From contig JAEWNN010000104.1 of assembly GCA_023457035.1 (NCBI GenBank), forward strand, positions 1-24,279: DNA of 24,279 bases. Direction: 5' to 3'. The first letter of the stretch is position 1. Each line of letters opens with the position of its first letter. The notes under the pieces are model-generated. The model was not told where the DNA came from and did not search any database. It saw only the letters and a list, made by a program, of their open reading frames with translations. Source of the stretch: Verrucomicrobiota bacterium. GTDB lineage: Bacteria; Verrucomicrobiota; Verrucomicrobiia; Opitutales; Opitutaceae. Positions 1 through 7,093 of the stretch are shown in pieces. A program made the position numbers and the translations under genes.

Positions 1-338
1 TGCTCAAGATCGACACTCGTCACTCGCGCCATGCATGGGACTCCTTCACGCAGCTCTTCTCCCTTCGTAGACACGAGCTTGAGGTTCCTGCAGCGGAACT
101 CCCCATGGCCCCGACTGATGACATCATTGTACTTCCTTTCATACGAGAAGTAGAACCGGTGCCAGTCTTTCGCGGAGCCCATGTGGACGACAGCAGTACC
201 GGGACTCTCTACGTTGGCCTTCAAGACTTCGAGCGACTCTTCCCGCAAGCCCATCGTCGGTTCGTCTTCCGCTGAGTCGGCGACAACCGCTCCGCAGATC
301 ACGACCGCCGCAAGGAGAACTGCCGGGAGACTCTTCAT
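1..338 (-). CDS. Hypothetical secreted protein, N-terminal part (runs off left edge)
   Basis: The minus-strand frame from ATG at 338-336 stays open to base 1, so about 112 residues are visible and the C-terminus is missing. It begins MKSLPAVLLAAVVICGAVVA, a typical Sec signal peptide with a short basic start, a hydrophobic core and a likely cleavage near Ala20. No lipobox is present. The mature part is charged, with the stretches KDWHRFYFSYERKY and RCRNLKLVST, which I do not recognise. Third codon positions are mixed rather than nearly all G/C, so composition differs from the polysaccharide genes to the right. Function unknown; probably periplasmic or surface-exposed. The start is supported by the signal peptide only; no strong Shine-Dalgarno is visible. 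Confidence 0.6.
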   Translation of the reverse strand, partial: MKSLPAVLLAAVVICGAVVADSAEDEPTMGLREESLEVLKANVESPGTAVVHMGSAKDWHRFYFSYERKYNDVISRGHGEFRCRNLKLVSTKGEELREGVPCMARVTSVDLE

Positions 339-496
339 CTTTTGTCGAGCAGTCGGTTATGCGGCGCCGAGTTTCTGAGCCGGGGTCGGAAGTGGCTTGG
401 TGCTCATCGGGTTGGGTGGCCGGGCGGGACGAGAAACACGGAGGAGCGATGGACGGATCGTGCCGGAGGAGCGGAGACGGGCAAGCGGGATATCCG

Positions 497-790
497 CTAG
501 CTCCGGTGGGCGCCGGTGACGGGATGTTGGCGGTGGTGGCGGAGAACGAGAACCCGCACCACCCTGCCGCGCTCGCGGTAGAGCAGATGATAGGGGAAGT
601 TGGCCATGTTCGCGCGCCGCAGTCCGCCCTCGAGCGGGTGAAACATCGTGGGCTGCGCTGCCACTTTTGCGACCAGCGCCGTCAACTCATCGAAGAACCG
701 ATCCGCAAGTGCGTCGCCGCCGACCGCTTGGTAATAGCTGAGGACTGTCCGGAGGTCTTGCTGGACGAGACGATGGAAGGTCAGGTCCAT
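497..790 (-). CDS. RelE/ParE-family toxin
   Basis: A 97-residue protein, usual size for RelE/ParE toxins. Family members are either ribosome-dependent mRNA interferases (RelE) or gyrase poisons (ParE), neutralised by an adjacent antitoxin. Visible features are an N-terminal helical half (LVQQDLRTVLSYYQ, then RFFDELTALV), the conserved LEGGLRR-type turn near residues 53-59, and the C-terminal strand pair FPYHLLYRERGRVVRVLVLRH at 65-85 with basic residues RHHRQHP after it. The start lies 9 bp after the antitoxin stop, so the two are probably co-transcribed, antitoxin first. A weak inverted repeat AGCGG-5 nt-CCGCT (484-498) overlaps the stop codon but has no T-tract. RelE versus ParE activity cannot be decided from sequence alone. 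Confidence 0.85.
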   Translation of the reverse strand: MDLTFHRLVQQDLRTVLSYYQAVGGDALADRFFDELTALVAKVAAQPTMFHPLEGGLRRANMANFPYHLLYRERGRVVRVLVLRHHRQHPVTGAHRS

Positions 791-799
791 CGATGAAGG

Positions 800-1012
800 C
801 TATCGGCCGCAGGCCTTCTTCATTTCATCCCAGGTGAGCCCCGGGTCGCGGGCGGCGTCCATCTCGGCCTCGCGTCGCAGCGCTTCGGCGACTCCTTCGT
901 CCTGGTCCGCGAGCACCGAAGGGAGCGAGGCCAACAGATGGGCGGCGAACGTCGCACGTTCCGCATCGGTGAGCACGCGAGCGTCGCTTTCAAGCTGTTG
1001 GAGACGAGTCAT
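800..1012 (-). CDS. Addiction-module antitoxin, small acidic
   Basis: A 70-residue acidic protein directly upstream of the RelE-like toxin. It resembles the short 'putative addiction module component' antitoxins: an N-terminal helix (TRLQQLESDARVLTDAERATF), a middle AAHLLASLPS segment, and an acidic tail ending in DPGLTWDEMKKACGR. The LTDAER...ELA/LLxSL pattern and the C-terminal W-E/D segment are characteristic of that family, in which the C-terminal region wraps the toxin. Such antitoxins usually repress their own promoter; a promoter is expected in 1013-1160 but I could not place one with confidence. No Shine-Dalgarno is seen before the ATG at 1012. Confidence 0.8.
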   Translation of the reverse strand: MTRLQQLESDARVLTDAERATFAAHLLASLPSVLADQDEGVAEALRREAEMDAARDPGLTWDEMKKACGR

Positions 1013-1160
1013 GGCGAAAGGGTAGCTGAGCGGTGGCGTGAGGCAAGGGCGCGGCGTGGCGGTGGTTGGTGCGCAGTGGCCGGCGCGCGATGGGTGTCTG
1101 CCGGAGACGGAACGTGGGCCGTCCCGCTACGAGCGAGGGTTTTGGAGGCCCGCTCCGATG

Positions 1161-2246
1161 CTACCGCTTGGCCAGATACTCCAGCCACTGCTGGCGGACG
1201 AGGGCGGGGCCGAAGCGGCGTTCCCACACGGCGCGCTGGGCGGCGCGGGAGGTTTGGCCGTCGTGGATCCGGGCGGCGAGTGCGAGCACGGCGGCGCGGC
1301 ACTCGTCGTAGTTATCCGGGTGCAGCACAAGTTCGCAGTCGGCGGCGGACTCGGCGAGTTCGGGTGTGCCGCCGCGCGCGGTCGCCACCCACGGCAGCCC
1401 GGCCGCCATGGCCTCGATCAGGCTGAGCGGCATGCCCTCGTTGTGGACGGAGAACAGCGCGACGGCGTCGAGTTCGGCGAGGATGGCGGCCTGCTGTTCG
1501 GGGTTCGCATAGCCGCCGTGGTAGGTGAGGTGGGCGTGGCCGGCGAAACGCTCGGGCGGGTAGTCGGGGCCGGCGCCGTGGATGTGCCACTCGATGCCGT
1601 CGCACGCGGGGTCGGCGGCGAGCCGGAGAATGGTCTCGATGCCCTTGGTGGGCACGAGCCGGCCGAGGAAACCGAAGCGCAGCGTGGCGCCAGCCGACGG
1701 CGCGGCGGGCGGCGGGTTGACGAAGGCCGTCTCGGTGAGGTAGGGCAGGAAACACGCGCCGGGGCGGCCGGTGGCGCGGTCGAGCTGCGCGGCGGTGAAG
1801 CGGCTGCAGGCGACGAGTTCGTCGGCGCCGGCGAGCACGCGGCGGAAGCCGGCGGTCCAGGTCGACTGTTCCGCGGCGTCGGCCGCGGTGTGATGATGAT
1901 GGATGCGACGGGTGCCCGCCCGGGCGGCGAGCCAGACGAGACGGGCGAGCGCGCCCTGCCCGTTGGTGTAGACGACGTCCCAGCGGAGGCGACGCAGCGC
2001 GAGGGACTGGCGGAACAGCCACCACGCCTTGGCGACGCCGCCGGCAGTGCCGCGGGCGGCCGGCATCTCGTGCAACTCAACCCCGGCGCCGCGCAGGCGC
2101 TCGCGCCACTCGGGCGCGAGCGAGTTGCTGGTCGTGAGCAGCACGGTGCGGTGCCCCGCCTGCGCCGCGGCCTCGGCGACGAGGCAGAGGTGGCGCTCCA
2201 TGCCGCCGTAGGCGGCCATCTGGGGAGCGTAGATCAGGAGGTTCAT
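1161..2246 (-). CDS. Glycosyltransferase family 4 (GT-B)
   Basis: A 361-residue GT-B retaining glycosyltransferase, full family length, cytoplasmic or membrane-peripheral. The N-terminal acceptor domain carries the glycine-rich GGMERH loop at residues 14-19. The C-terminal nucleotide-sugar domain starts at FLGRLVPTKG (193-202) and carries the E-x7-E motif NEGMPLSLIEAMAAG with Glu270 and Glu278. The donor sugar cannot be read from sequence. The ATG at 2246 directly abuts a heptanucleotide repeat array (2248-2318), leaving no Shine-Dalgarno, yet the protein starts normally with MNLLIYAPQ. It is the last polysaccharide gene on the strand; the S23-type gene and repeats separate it from the rest of the locus, so it may depend on read-through or its own promoter. 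Confidence 0.92.
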   Translation of the reverse strand: MNLLIYAPQMAAYGGMERHLCLVAEAAAQAGHRTVLLTTSNSLAPEWRERLRGAGVELHEMPAARGTAGGVAKAWWLFRQSLALRRLRWDVVYTNGQGALARLVWLAARAGTRRIHHHHTAADAAEQSTWTAGFRRVLAGADELVACSRFTAAQLDRATGRPGACFLPYLTETAFVNPPPAAPSAGATLRFGFLGRLVPTKGIETILRLAADPACDGIEWHIHGAGPDYPPERFAGHAHLTYHGGYANPEQQAAILAELDAVALFSVHNEGMPLSLIEAMAAGLPWVATARGGTPELAESAADCELVLHPDNYDECRAAVLALAARIHDGQTSRAAQRAVWERRFGPALVRQQWLEYLAKR

Positions 2247-2247
2247 C

Positions 2248-2318
2248 CGGTGGACGGTGGGCGGTTACCGGTTACCGGTTGCCGGTTTCCGGTGGGCGGG
2301 TTGCCGGTGGACGGTTGC
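2248..2318 (+). repeat. Heptanucleotide tandem array 1 (CGGTTRC/CGGTGGR type)
   Basis: Ten head-to-tail units of about 7 bp read on the plus strand: CGGTGGA, CGGTGGG, CGGTTAC, CGGTTAC, CGGTTGC, CGGTTTC, CGGTGGG, CGGGTTGC (8 bp), CGGTGGA, CGGTTGC. The common core is CGGT followed by three variable bases. The array begins one base upstream of the GT4 start codon at 2246. It also supplies the stop codon (TAA at 2274-2272) and the last roughly 15 codons of the S23-type gene. Orientation is opposite to array 2 on the other side of that gene. Confidence 0.85.
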
Positions 2319-2718
2319 TGCTTGTGGGTGGTGTGGCGCAGGCGAACGGTTGGCACCAGGACTCGGCATAGCGGATCATGGTGCCGAGTTGGCGGCCGAC
2401 GATCATGTAGTCTGCAACCAGTGTTTGGGTGGTTGGGCTGTCGAGATAGCCGCAAGCATGCGCGCTGGCGATCCAGTGCAGGGTCTCCTCTTTCTCGCCG
2501 TCCGCGTCGGTGAGCTTGGCGCGGAATTGGGCAAGGTAATGGCGTTTGGCCCAGGCTTCCGAAAGGTTGGCACCGACCGACCGGGAGGAGCGGCGCATCT
2601 GATCGGTCAACGAGTAGGCTTCCTCGCGTGGGAACGCTTTCGACAACTCGAAGAGCCGCTGCTGGAGGCTGAAGTCCAACTGGTAGACTTCGAGGGCTTC
2701 GACTCGGTTCGCCTTCAT
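2272..2718 (-). CDS. Four-helix-bundle protein, S23/IVP family
   Basis: A 148-residue protein of the S23 ribosomal intervening-sequence family (also related to the Avd accessory of diversity-generating retroelements). Family landmarks are the start KANRVEALEVYQ, the FPREEAYSLTDQMRRSSRSVGANLSEA region split over residues 29-55, the KLTDADGEKEETLHWI helix and ACGYL at 88-92. The core ends near residue 123; the Pro/Asn/Arg-rich tail (about 134-148) is translated repeat DNA. I chose ATG 2718 rather than the upstream ATG at 2754 because the family's N-terminus starts there and AGGAG lies 12 nt before it. The molecular function is unknown. It interrupts an otherwise polysaccharide-only locus, is less GC-rich than its neighbours and is bracketed by inverted repeat arrays, which suggests insertion. 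Confidence 0.9.
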   Translation of the reverse strand: MKANRVEALEVYQLDFSLQQRLFELSKAFPREEAYSLTDQMRRSSRSVGANLSEAWAKRHYLAQFRAKLTDADGEKEETLHWIASAHACGYLDSPTTQTLVADYMIVGRQLGTMIRYAESWCQPFACATPPTSSNRPPATRPPETGNR

Positions 2719-2743
2719 GGTTGGTTTGGGCTCCTGGGATCGG

Positions 2744-2778
2744 CAACTGGTCACCGGCCACCGGCTACCGGCTACCGA
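2744..2778 (-). repeat. Heptanucleotide tandem array 2 (inverted relative to array 1)
   Basis: Five 7-bp units on the plus strand: CAACTGG, TCACCGG, CCACCGG, CTACCGG, CTACCGA. Read on the minus strand they are the same CCGGTNG family as arrays 1 and 3, so this array is inverted relative to array 1 across the S23-type gene. GATCGG occurs immediately on both sides (2738-2743 and 2779-2784). The TAG stop (2767-2765) of the upstream glycosyltransferase gene lies inside the array. Confidence 0.8.
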
Positions 2779-3901
2779 GATCGGCCGCGAACTGGCGGGC
2801 GATCACCGGCAGGCGCGAGGCGGGCGGGCGGCGAAGGGCGAAGAGGGCCGGGAGATCGACGGGCGAGCCGGGCGGGGAAAGGTGGACCTGCGGTTCGTCG
2901 AGCGCGGGCACGACGATCGCACCGCGCGGCCGCCAGTCGTCGCGCGAGACGAGGACCGGCAGGCCGTGCTCCAGGCAGGCGGCGACCGTGCCGGATTTCG
3001 GCACGAGCGCCATGGGGTTGGGCGTGAGCGCGAGGTCGAGCGCGCCGAGCAACCGGCTGGCCTCCGCTGCAGGCGTCTCACCGATCTCCACCACGGCGAC
3101 GCCGTCCGGTGGGGCCTGCCGCAGGGCGGCGAGGAGCGCCGCGCCGCCCGGGCCGGTGCGCCCGAGCGAGAGCAGCACGAGCTGCTTTCCCGCGGCTGTG
3201 GTGGCAGTGGCGAGACGTCTGACGACTTCGAGACCGTTCCATTCCCGGTGCACCGTGCCGAACCAGCCGGCGAATACGGCGCGGTCGGCGTCGAACTGCG
3301 GCGCGTGTTCGGCCAGCATCTGGCGGCGGGTTGCGTGGCGGTCGCCGGGGGCGACGGGAACGTTGCCGAAGAGCGGGAGACGCCGGGCGGCGATGCCTTC
3401 GGCGGCAAGGGTGGCGACGTAGGCCGGAGCCTGAGTGTGCATGACCTGCGGCGCGAGACCGCGCTGGAGCGAGAGGACGGCGCGGCGCTGGACGATGCCG
3501 TGGAGGCGGTTGACGAGGTGGTCGCCGCGGTTGAGCCCGACCCAGAGTTCATGGAACATCAGGTGCGCGCGGCGCCGTTTGAAGAGCGGGGCGAGCCGGT
3601 CGGCCAGGCCGAAGGCGTAGCCGCGAGGATGCCACGCGTAGGGCACGAATTGCAGGCTCACCCAGTCGGGCGAGAAACCGGCGACGGCGGCGCGCGCCTG
3701 CAGGAGCCGTTGCGGCCAGGGGCGGCGACGATCAATGCGGACGACCGGGGCGTGGCCCTCGAGCGCGTCCTCCGTATCCGCGAGACCGAGAGCGAGCGTC
3801 GGGTGCCCGAGGCGGTCGAGCTCGGCAACGAGGCAGCGGATGTAGTCGCCCACACCATTGCGGCCAGGGGCGAGTGACGACGCGAGGAAGACGATGCGCA
3901 T
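2765..3901 (-). CDS. Glycosyltransferase, GT-B fold (GT4-like)
   Basis: A 378-residue protein starting MRIVFLASSLAPGRNGVGDY; the NGVGDY glycine loop (15-20) is the GT4-type acceptor-side motif. Other landmarks are FHELW (116-120), where GT4 enzymes carry a conserved HE/HD, and the C-terminal KSGTVAACLEHGLPVL segment (302-317), which occupies the place of the usual donor-binding motif but lacks the classic E-x7-E, so donor binding may differ. I chose ATG 3901 because the frame upstream runs into repeat array 3 and has no glycosyltransferase character. No Shine-Dalgarno is present. The stop codon lies in array 2. It is 160 bp from its upstream neighbour, the widest gap in the locus. Confidence 0.88.
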   Translation of the reverse strand: MRIVFLASSLAPGRNGVGDYIRCLVAELDRLGHPTLALGLADTEDALEGHAPVVRIDRRRPWPQRLLQARAAVAGFSPDWVSLQFVPYAWHPRGYAFGLADRLAPLFKRRRAHLMFHELWVGLNRGDHLVNRLHGIVQRRAVLSLQRGLAPQVMHTQAPAYVATLAAEGIAARRLPLFGNVPVAPGDRHATRRQMLAEHAPQFDADRAVFAGWFGTVHREWNGLEVVRRLATATTAAGKQLVLLSLGRTGPGGAALLAALRQAPPDGVAVVEIGETPAAEASRLLGALDLALTPNPMALVPKSGTVAACLEHGLPVLVSRDDWRPRGAIVVPALDEPQVHLSPPGSPVDLPALFALRRPPASRLPVIARQFAADLGSR

Positions 3902-3903
3902 TT

Positions 3904-3952
3904 CAGTGGGCGGTGGGCAGTGGACAGTTGCCGGTTGCCGGTGGGTGGTGGC
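3904..3952 (+). repeat. Heptanucleotide tandem array 3
   Basis: Seven contiguous 7-bp units on the plus strand: CAGTGGG, CGGTGGG, CAGTGGA, CAGTTGC, CGGTTGC, CGGTGGG, TGGTGGC. Same family and orientation as array 1. It starts two bases upstream of the start codon of the glycosyltransferase at 2765-3901 and fills part of the 160-bp gap before the next gene. No S23-type gene is attached to this copy. The remainder of the gap (3953-4061) shows nothing I can name. Confidence 0.82.
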
Positions 3953-4061
3953 GAACCCGCGAAAGAGACCGGAACCAGTGGGCGGAGGGGGAAGCGGAAT
4001 GACGAAGAACCGACGCCAGCAGACGGCGGGTGCGAGAAGCGGCCCTTCCGTCGTCGCCGGT

Positions 4062-4970
4062 CTAGGTGCGGCGGTAGAACCGGCCGAGAAAGGCGGCCAC
4101 CCGCAGGGAGGCCAGCAGTCGGCGGCGACGGCTGGCAGGAAAGACGGCGATGGGCCGGTCGATGTGCCGGAAGAAGTTCTTCGCGGCCAGCGAGGGCGGG
4201 TAACCGTGGAGCGCCTGGCGAAGGGAGCCGCCACGCCACGGTTTGCGCGCGCCGATGGCGTGGGAGAGGTAGTTGCCGCCCGGAACAAAGTCCATCCCTT
4301 CCGGCCCGATGGCGTTGACGGGGACGGCGAGCGTCATGAGGGCGAGGTTGAGCGCGTCCTGGTCCGGGGTGTGAAAGAGCGCGTGGCCGGAGCCGTGCTT
4401 GAGCGACTGGAGCGAACCGAACTCGGCGCCGACGTGGCCGATGAGGTCGCGCCAACGCTCGAGGACGGACCGCAGCGCGGCGGGCACTCCGATGAAGCCG
4501 GCGTTGTAGTAGCGATCCCGCTCGGTGGCGGTCGCCAGGCCATGGCTCTCGAGAAAGGCGGCCCAGCCGAGGCGCTGCGGATGGCGTGCGGGCAGCGACG
4601 GGTTGACATCCTCGCACAAGGCGAGGCCGCCGGTGGCCCAGCGTTCCAGCGCAGCCCAGGGACATTTCACGACGATGTCGGGGTCGAAGTAGAAGAGCGA
4701 CTCGGCACCGGCGGCGGGGCCGTCCCAGAGGTCGAGCAGGAAGGCGGGCTTGTGGTTGGTGAAGTGGATACCCGTCGTCTGGGGCAGGAAGACGACCTCG
4801 AGCCCCTCGGCCAGGACGAGCCGGTCGGCGCCCCCGGCCCAGGGTGGGAGCGGACCGCGCAGGCCGCAGAACATCTGTCCCCGGAAACCTGAGGCGTGCA
4901 GCGAGTTGACCAAGGCGGCGGCGCCGAGGTGGTAGTCGCCTTCGAAGAGGGTGCAGACGGCGGACTTCAT
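4062..4970 (-). CDS. Glycosyltransferase, GT-A fold, GT8-like
   Basis: A 302-residue protein resembling GT8 and related GT-A enzymes. It begins MKSAVCTLFEGDYHLGAAAL, matching the N-terminal nucleotide-binding strand of the family. A DxD metal/nucleotide motif is present as FYFDPDIVV with Asp96 and Asp98, preceded by the NHKPAFLLDLW helix (72-82). CEDVN (about 119-123) and YYNAGFIGV, the latter typical of GT8 (NxGxxL-like), follow. The donor is unknown. The start ATG (4970-4968) overlaps the stop of the upstream GT2 gene as ATGA, implying translational coupling. Family assignment below the GT-A level is tentative. Confidence 0.8.
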   Translation of the reverse strand: MKSAVCTLFEGDYHLGAAALVNSLHASGFRGQMFCGLRGPLPPWAGGADRLVLAEGLEVVFLPQTTGIHFTNHKPAFLLDLWDGPAAGAESLFYFDPDIVVKCPWAALERWATGGLALCEDVNPSLPARHPQRLGWAAFLESHGLATATERDRYYNAGFIGVPAALRSVLERWRDLIGHVGAEFGSLQSLKHGSGHALFHTPDQDALNLALMTLAVPVNAIGPEGMDFVPGGNYLSHAIGARKPWRGGSLRQALHGYPPSLAAKNFFRHIDRPIAVFPASRRRRLLASLRVAAFLGRFYRRT

Positions 4971-5824
4971 CGGGATCGGGCGGGGAGCAGGGTGCGGGCG
5001 GCGGCGGCGCAGAGCCGCAGGGTGGCGAACGGTGCGGTGGGGCGCAGCATGCGGGCGGCGGCGAGAAGACGGGTGCGGGCGGCGCGGCGGGCGGCGGCGG
5101 GTGACCGGCCGGGGAAACCGCGGGCATTGGCGAGGTAGACCCGGGCGGATTCGGCGACGAGTGCCGCGCTCCCGGCCGACAGGGCGCTCGAGTGCTTGCG
5201 GTAACGCAGGCTGACGGCCCCGCCGTAGACCAGCGGGATCCCGGCCCGGCAGCAACGCATCCAGTAATCGAGGTCGTTGCAGATCGGGAACCGCGGGTCG
5301 AAACGGCCGACACGCTCCCACACCCCGCGATGGAGGAGGGCCGCGGCGGGTTGGATCACGAGGCGGCCGTCGTGGAGCGCCCCGGGCAGGTCGGACAAGT
5401 CGCCTGGTTCGGGCGCCCGGCGATAGAGCTCGGCCCCGGTGGCGGAGTCGAAGGCGATGGCGCCCCCGAAGACCAGCGCCGGGCCGGCCGCCGGCGCGGC
5501 GGCGCGGACACGGGCGAGGTGCTCGGGCGTCCACAGATCGTCGGCGTCGAGCAGCGCGATCCAGTCGGCGCGGGCGGTCTCGATCCCGGCGTTACGTGTG
5601 GCGGGCAGGCCGCGGTTGGGGTCGTGGCGCGTGTAGTGCACGGGTTGTGCCACGGTGGCGGCGAAGGCGCGGACGATCTCCTCGGTGCCGTCGCGGGATC
5701 CATCCTCGGTGACGATCAGCTCCCAGGCGGTGAAAGTCTGGGCGCGGACGGAGGCGAGCGTCTCGGCGAGGAAACGTTCGGCGCGGTAGGCGGGGAGGCA
5801 GATGCTGACGAGGGGCGGGGGCAT
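4967..5824 (-). CDS. Glycosyltransferase family 2
   Basis: A 285-residue inverting GT-A glycosyltransferase. The N-terminus is the classic LVSICLPAYRAERFL strand-loop; the donor-binding EDGSRDGT is at 40-47 and the metal-binding LDADDLW at 92-98. NDLDYWMRC near residue 185 supplies the acidic residue expected in the catalytic-base position (ED in relatives). A basic C-terminal helix (RRAARTRLLAAARM) may help membrane association. The upstream ATP-grasp gene ends 24 bp before it, and the downstream GT8-like gene overlaps by ATGA. Donor and acceptor are not deducible. Confidence 0.93.
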   Translation of the reverse strand: MPPPLVSICLPAYRAERFLAETLASVRAQTFTAWELIVTEDGSRDGTEEIVRAFAATVAQPVHYTRHDPNRGLPATRNAGIETARADWIALLDADDLWTPEHLARVRAAAPAAGPALVFGGAIAFDSATGAELYRRAPEPGDLSDLPGALHDGRLVIQPAAALLHRGVWERVGRFDPRFPICNDLDYWMRCCRAGIPLVYGGAVSLRYRKHSSALSAGSAALVAESARVYLANARGFPGRSPAAARRAARTRLLAAARMLRPTAPFATLRLCAAAARTLLPARSR

Positions 5825-5848
5825 CGGAGACGGGCTGGGCGCGGTCGC

Positions 5849-7090
5849 TCAGGAACGGAAACGCCCGGCGCGGCCCTGGGCGAGGATGTAGTCGATGTAG
5901 TCCGTTTCGCCGAGCGGAACATCGGTGGGGATGCACCAGTGGAGGTTGGCTTCGATGAGTACGGGGCCGCTCGGAGGAATGGCGATGTCCCAGCCGAAGG
6001 AATCGATGTCGGGGACGGCCTGGTGGGCGCGCAGGGCGAGGGCGGCGATCTCCGGCCAACAGGGGACGACGCGACCCTCGATCCGGGCTCCGGTATCGGG
6101 ATGGTGGGTGAGGAAACCGCAGTCGTGTGCGGACGCGCGGGCGCAACGCATCCGGCCGGTGTCCGGATCGTAGTCGGCGCCAATGCCACCGGAGGAGAGG
6201 TTGTCGACGGGGCTCTTCCCGAGGGCGAAGCGCATGAAGCCGAAGACGATCCGCGGCGGGGCGCCCGGGGTGTGGCGGAGGGTGACGACGCGGACGGTGG
6301 AGAGCGCGCTCTCGGGCGACGCGAGATCGCCCAACGCCGGGCCGTTGACGAGGCGGGGCTGGAGGATCCAGGGCCCGTGGCCGAAACGTTCGCGGGTGTA
6401 CGCGGCGAGGGTCTCAGGGCCGAGCGGCCGGCCGGTGTCGTCGCGCCAGAGGGCGGCGGGCGAATCATGCCGGAGGATACAGGCGCCATGGCCGCCCCAT
6501 TGGTCGGCGGGCTTCAGGAACAGATCCGCCGCGGGCCAGTCGCGGCTCAGGTGCTCGGTCGTGTCGCCGGCGCCGGCGGCGAGCACCGGTACGGAGGGCA
6601 GGCCGTGGCGGGCGCAGAAGGCGGCGAAGGTGCGTTTGTCGCGGATGGCGCGGGAGGGGGCGCGGTGGCCGAGGGCGAAGAGCAGCGCGGTGTTCTCGGG
6701 GTCGCTGATCCAACGACGGATGGCGCGGCGGTTCGCGGGGGCGACGACGCCGAAGCCATAGAGATCGTCGATGCGGAAGTTGTGCGCGAGCTGGAGCCAC
6801 CACAGGTCCAGGACGGAATGGAGGAACGAGCGATGGATCCGCGGGCCGGTGCGGGTGGCGGCGAGGCTCTTGCCCAGCGCGAGGGCGGGCCAGAGGGCGG
6901 CCGTGGCCAGGACGCGGGGCCAGCCGTGGCGGGCGACGACGCGGCGCCGCAGGAGGCGGCGGGCGGTGTGGCGGACGGTGCGCACCTGCCGGTCGCGGCG
7001 GTCGCTCCACGGGGGCAGCGGGGCGAGCCAGGGAAGATCCTCGATCTCCCCGAGGCGGCGAAGCACGAGGCCGATGGTGGCGCGGGTCAT
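5849..7090 (-). CDS. Sugar-transfer-associated ATP-grasp enzyme
   Basis: A 413-residue ATP-grasp ligase-like protein, most like the 'sugar-transfer associated ATP-grasp' family found in polysaccharide loci. Visible ATP-grasp elements are DKRTF with Lys152, LFLKP with Lys193, the glycine-rich loop GGHG (199-202), and the metal-binding end GWDIAI...VLIEANLHW with Asp368, Glu380 and Asn382. Residues 1-110 form a basic helical N-terminal region. The chemistry is probably ATP-dependent carboxylate-amine or similar ligation onto a sugar or amino-sugar; the exact substrate is unknown. It starts 3 bp after the QueC-like gene stops, so the two products are likely made together. Confidence 0.85.
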   Translation of the reverse strand: MTRATIGLVLRRLGEIEDLPWLAPLPPWSDRRDRQVRTVRHTARRLLRRRVVARHGWPRVLATAALWPALALGKSLAATRTGPRIHRSFLHSVLDLWWLQLAHNFRIDDLYGFGVVAPANRRAIRRWISDPENTALLFALGHRAPSRAIRDKRTFAAFCARHGLPSVPVLAAGAGDTTEHLSRDWPAADLFLKPADQWGGHGACILRHDSPAALWRDDTGRPLGPETLAAYTRERFGHGPWILQPRLVNGPALGDLASPESALSTVRVVTLRHTPGAPPRIVFGFMRFALGKSPVDNLSSGGIGADYDPDTGRMRCARASAHDCGFLTHHPDTGARIEGRVVPCWPEIAALALRAHQAVPDIDSFGWDIAIPPSGPVLIEANLHWCIPTDVPLGETDYIDYILAQGRAGRFRS

Positions 7091-7093
7091 GGT

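Noticed and set aside
350..417. Possible integron attC-like bases (GTTGGGT at 411, CATAACC on the minus strand near 354-360)
   Set aside because: No matching RYYYAAC/GTTRRRY pair in the right orientation and spacing, no folded stem between them and no integrase.
1106..1123. Hairpin GACGG-8 nt-CCGTC as terminator of the operon
   Set aside because: A 5-bp stem with no T-tract in a very GC-rich gap is expected by chance.
1038..2513. 491-codon plus-strand frame across the left glycosyltransferase
   Set aside because: Low-complexity translation, antisense to the GT4 gene with intact motifs; a composition shadow.
2719..2754. Upstream ATG 2754 as the S23 gene start
   Set aside because: The added 12 residues come from array 2 and its border, and AGGAG and family N-terminus support 2718.
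2248..3952. Heptad arrays as a CRISPR array
   Set aside because: Units are 7 bp, contiguous and degenerate with no spacers, and no cas genes are present.
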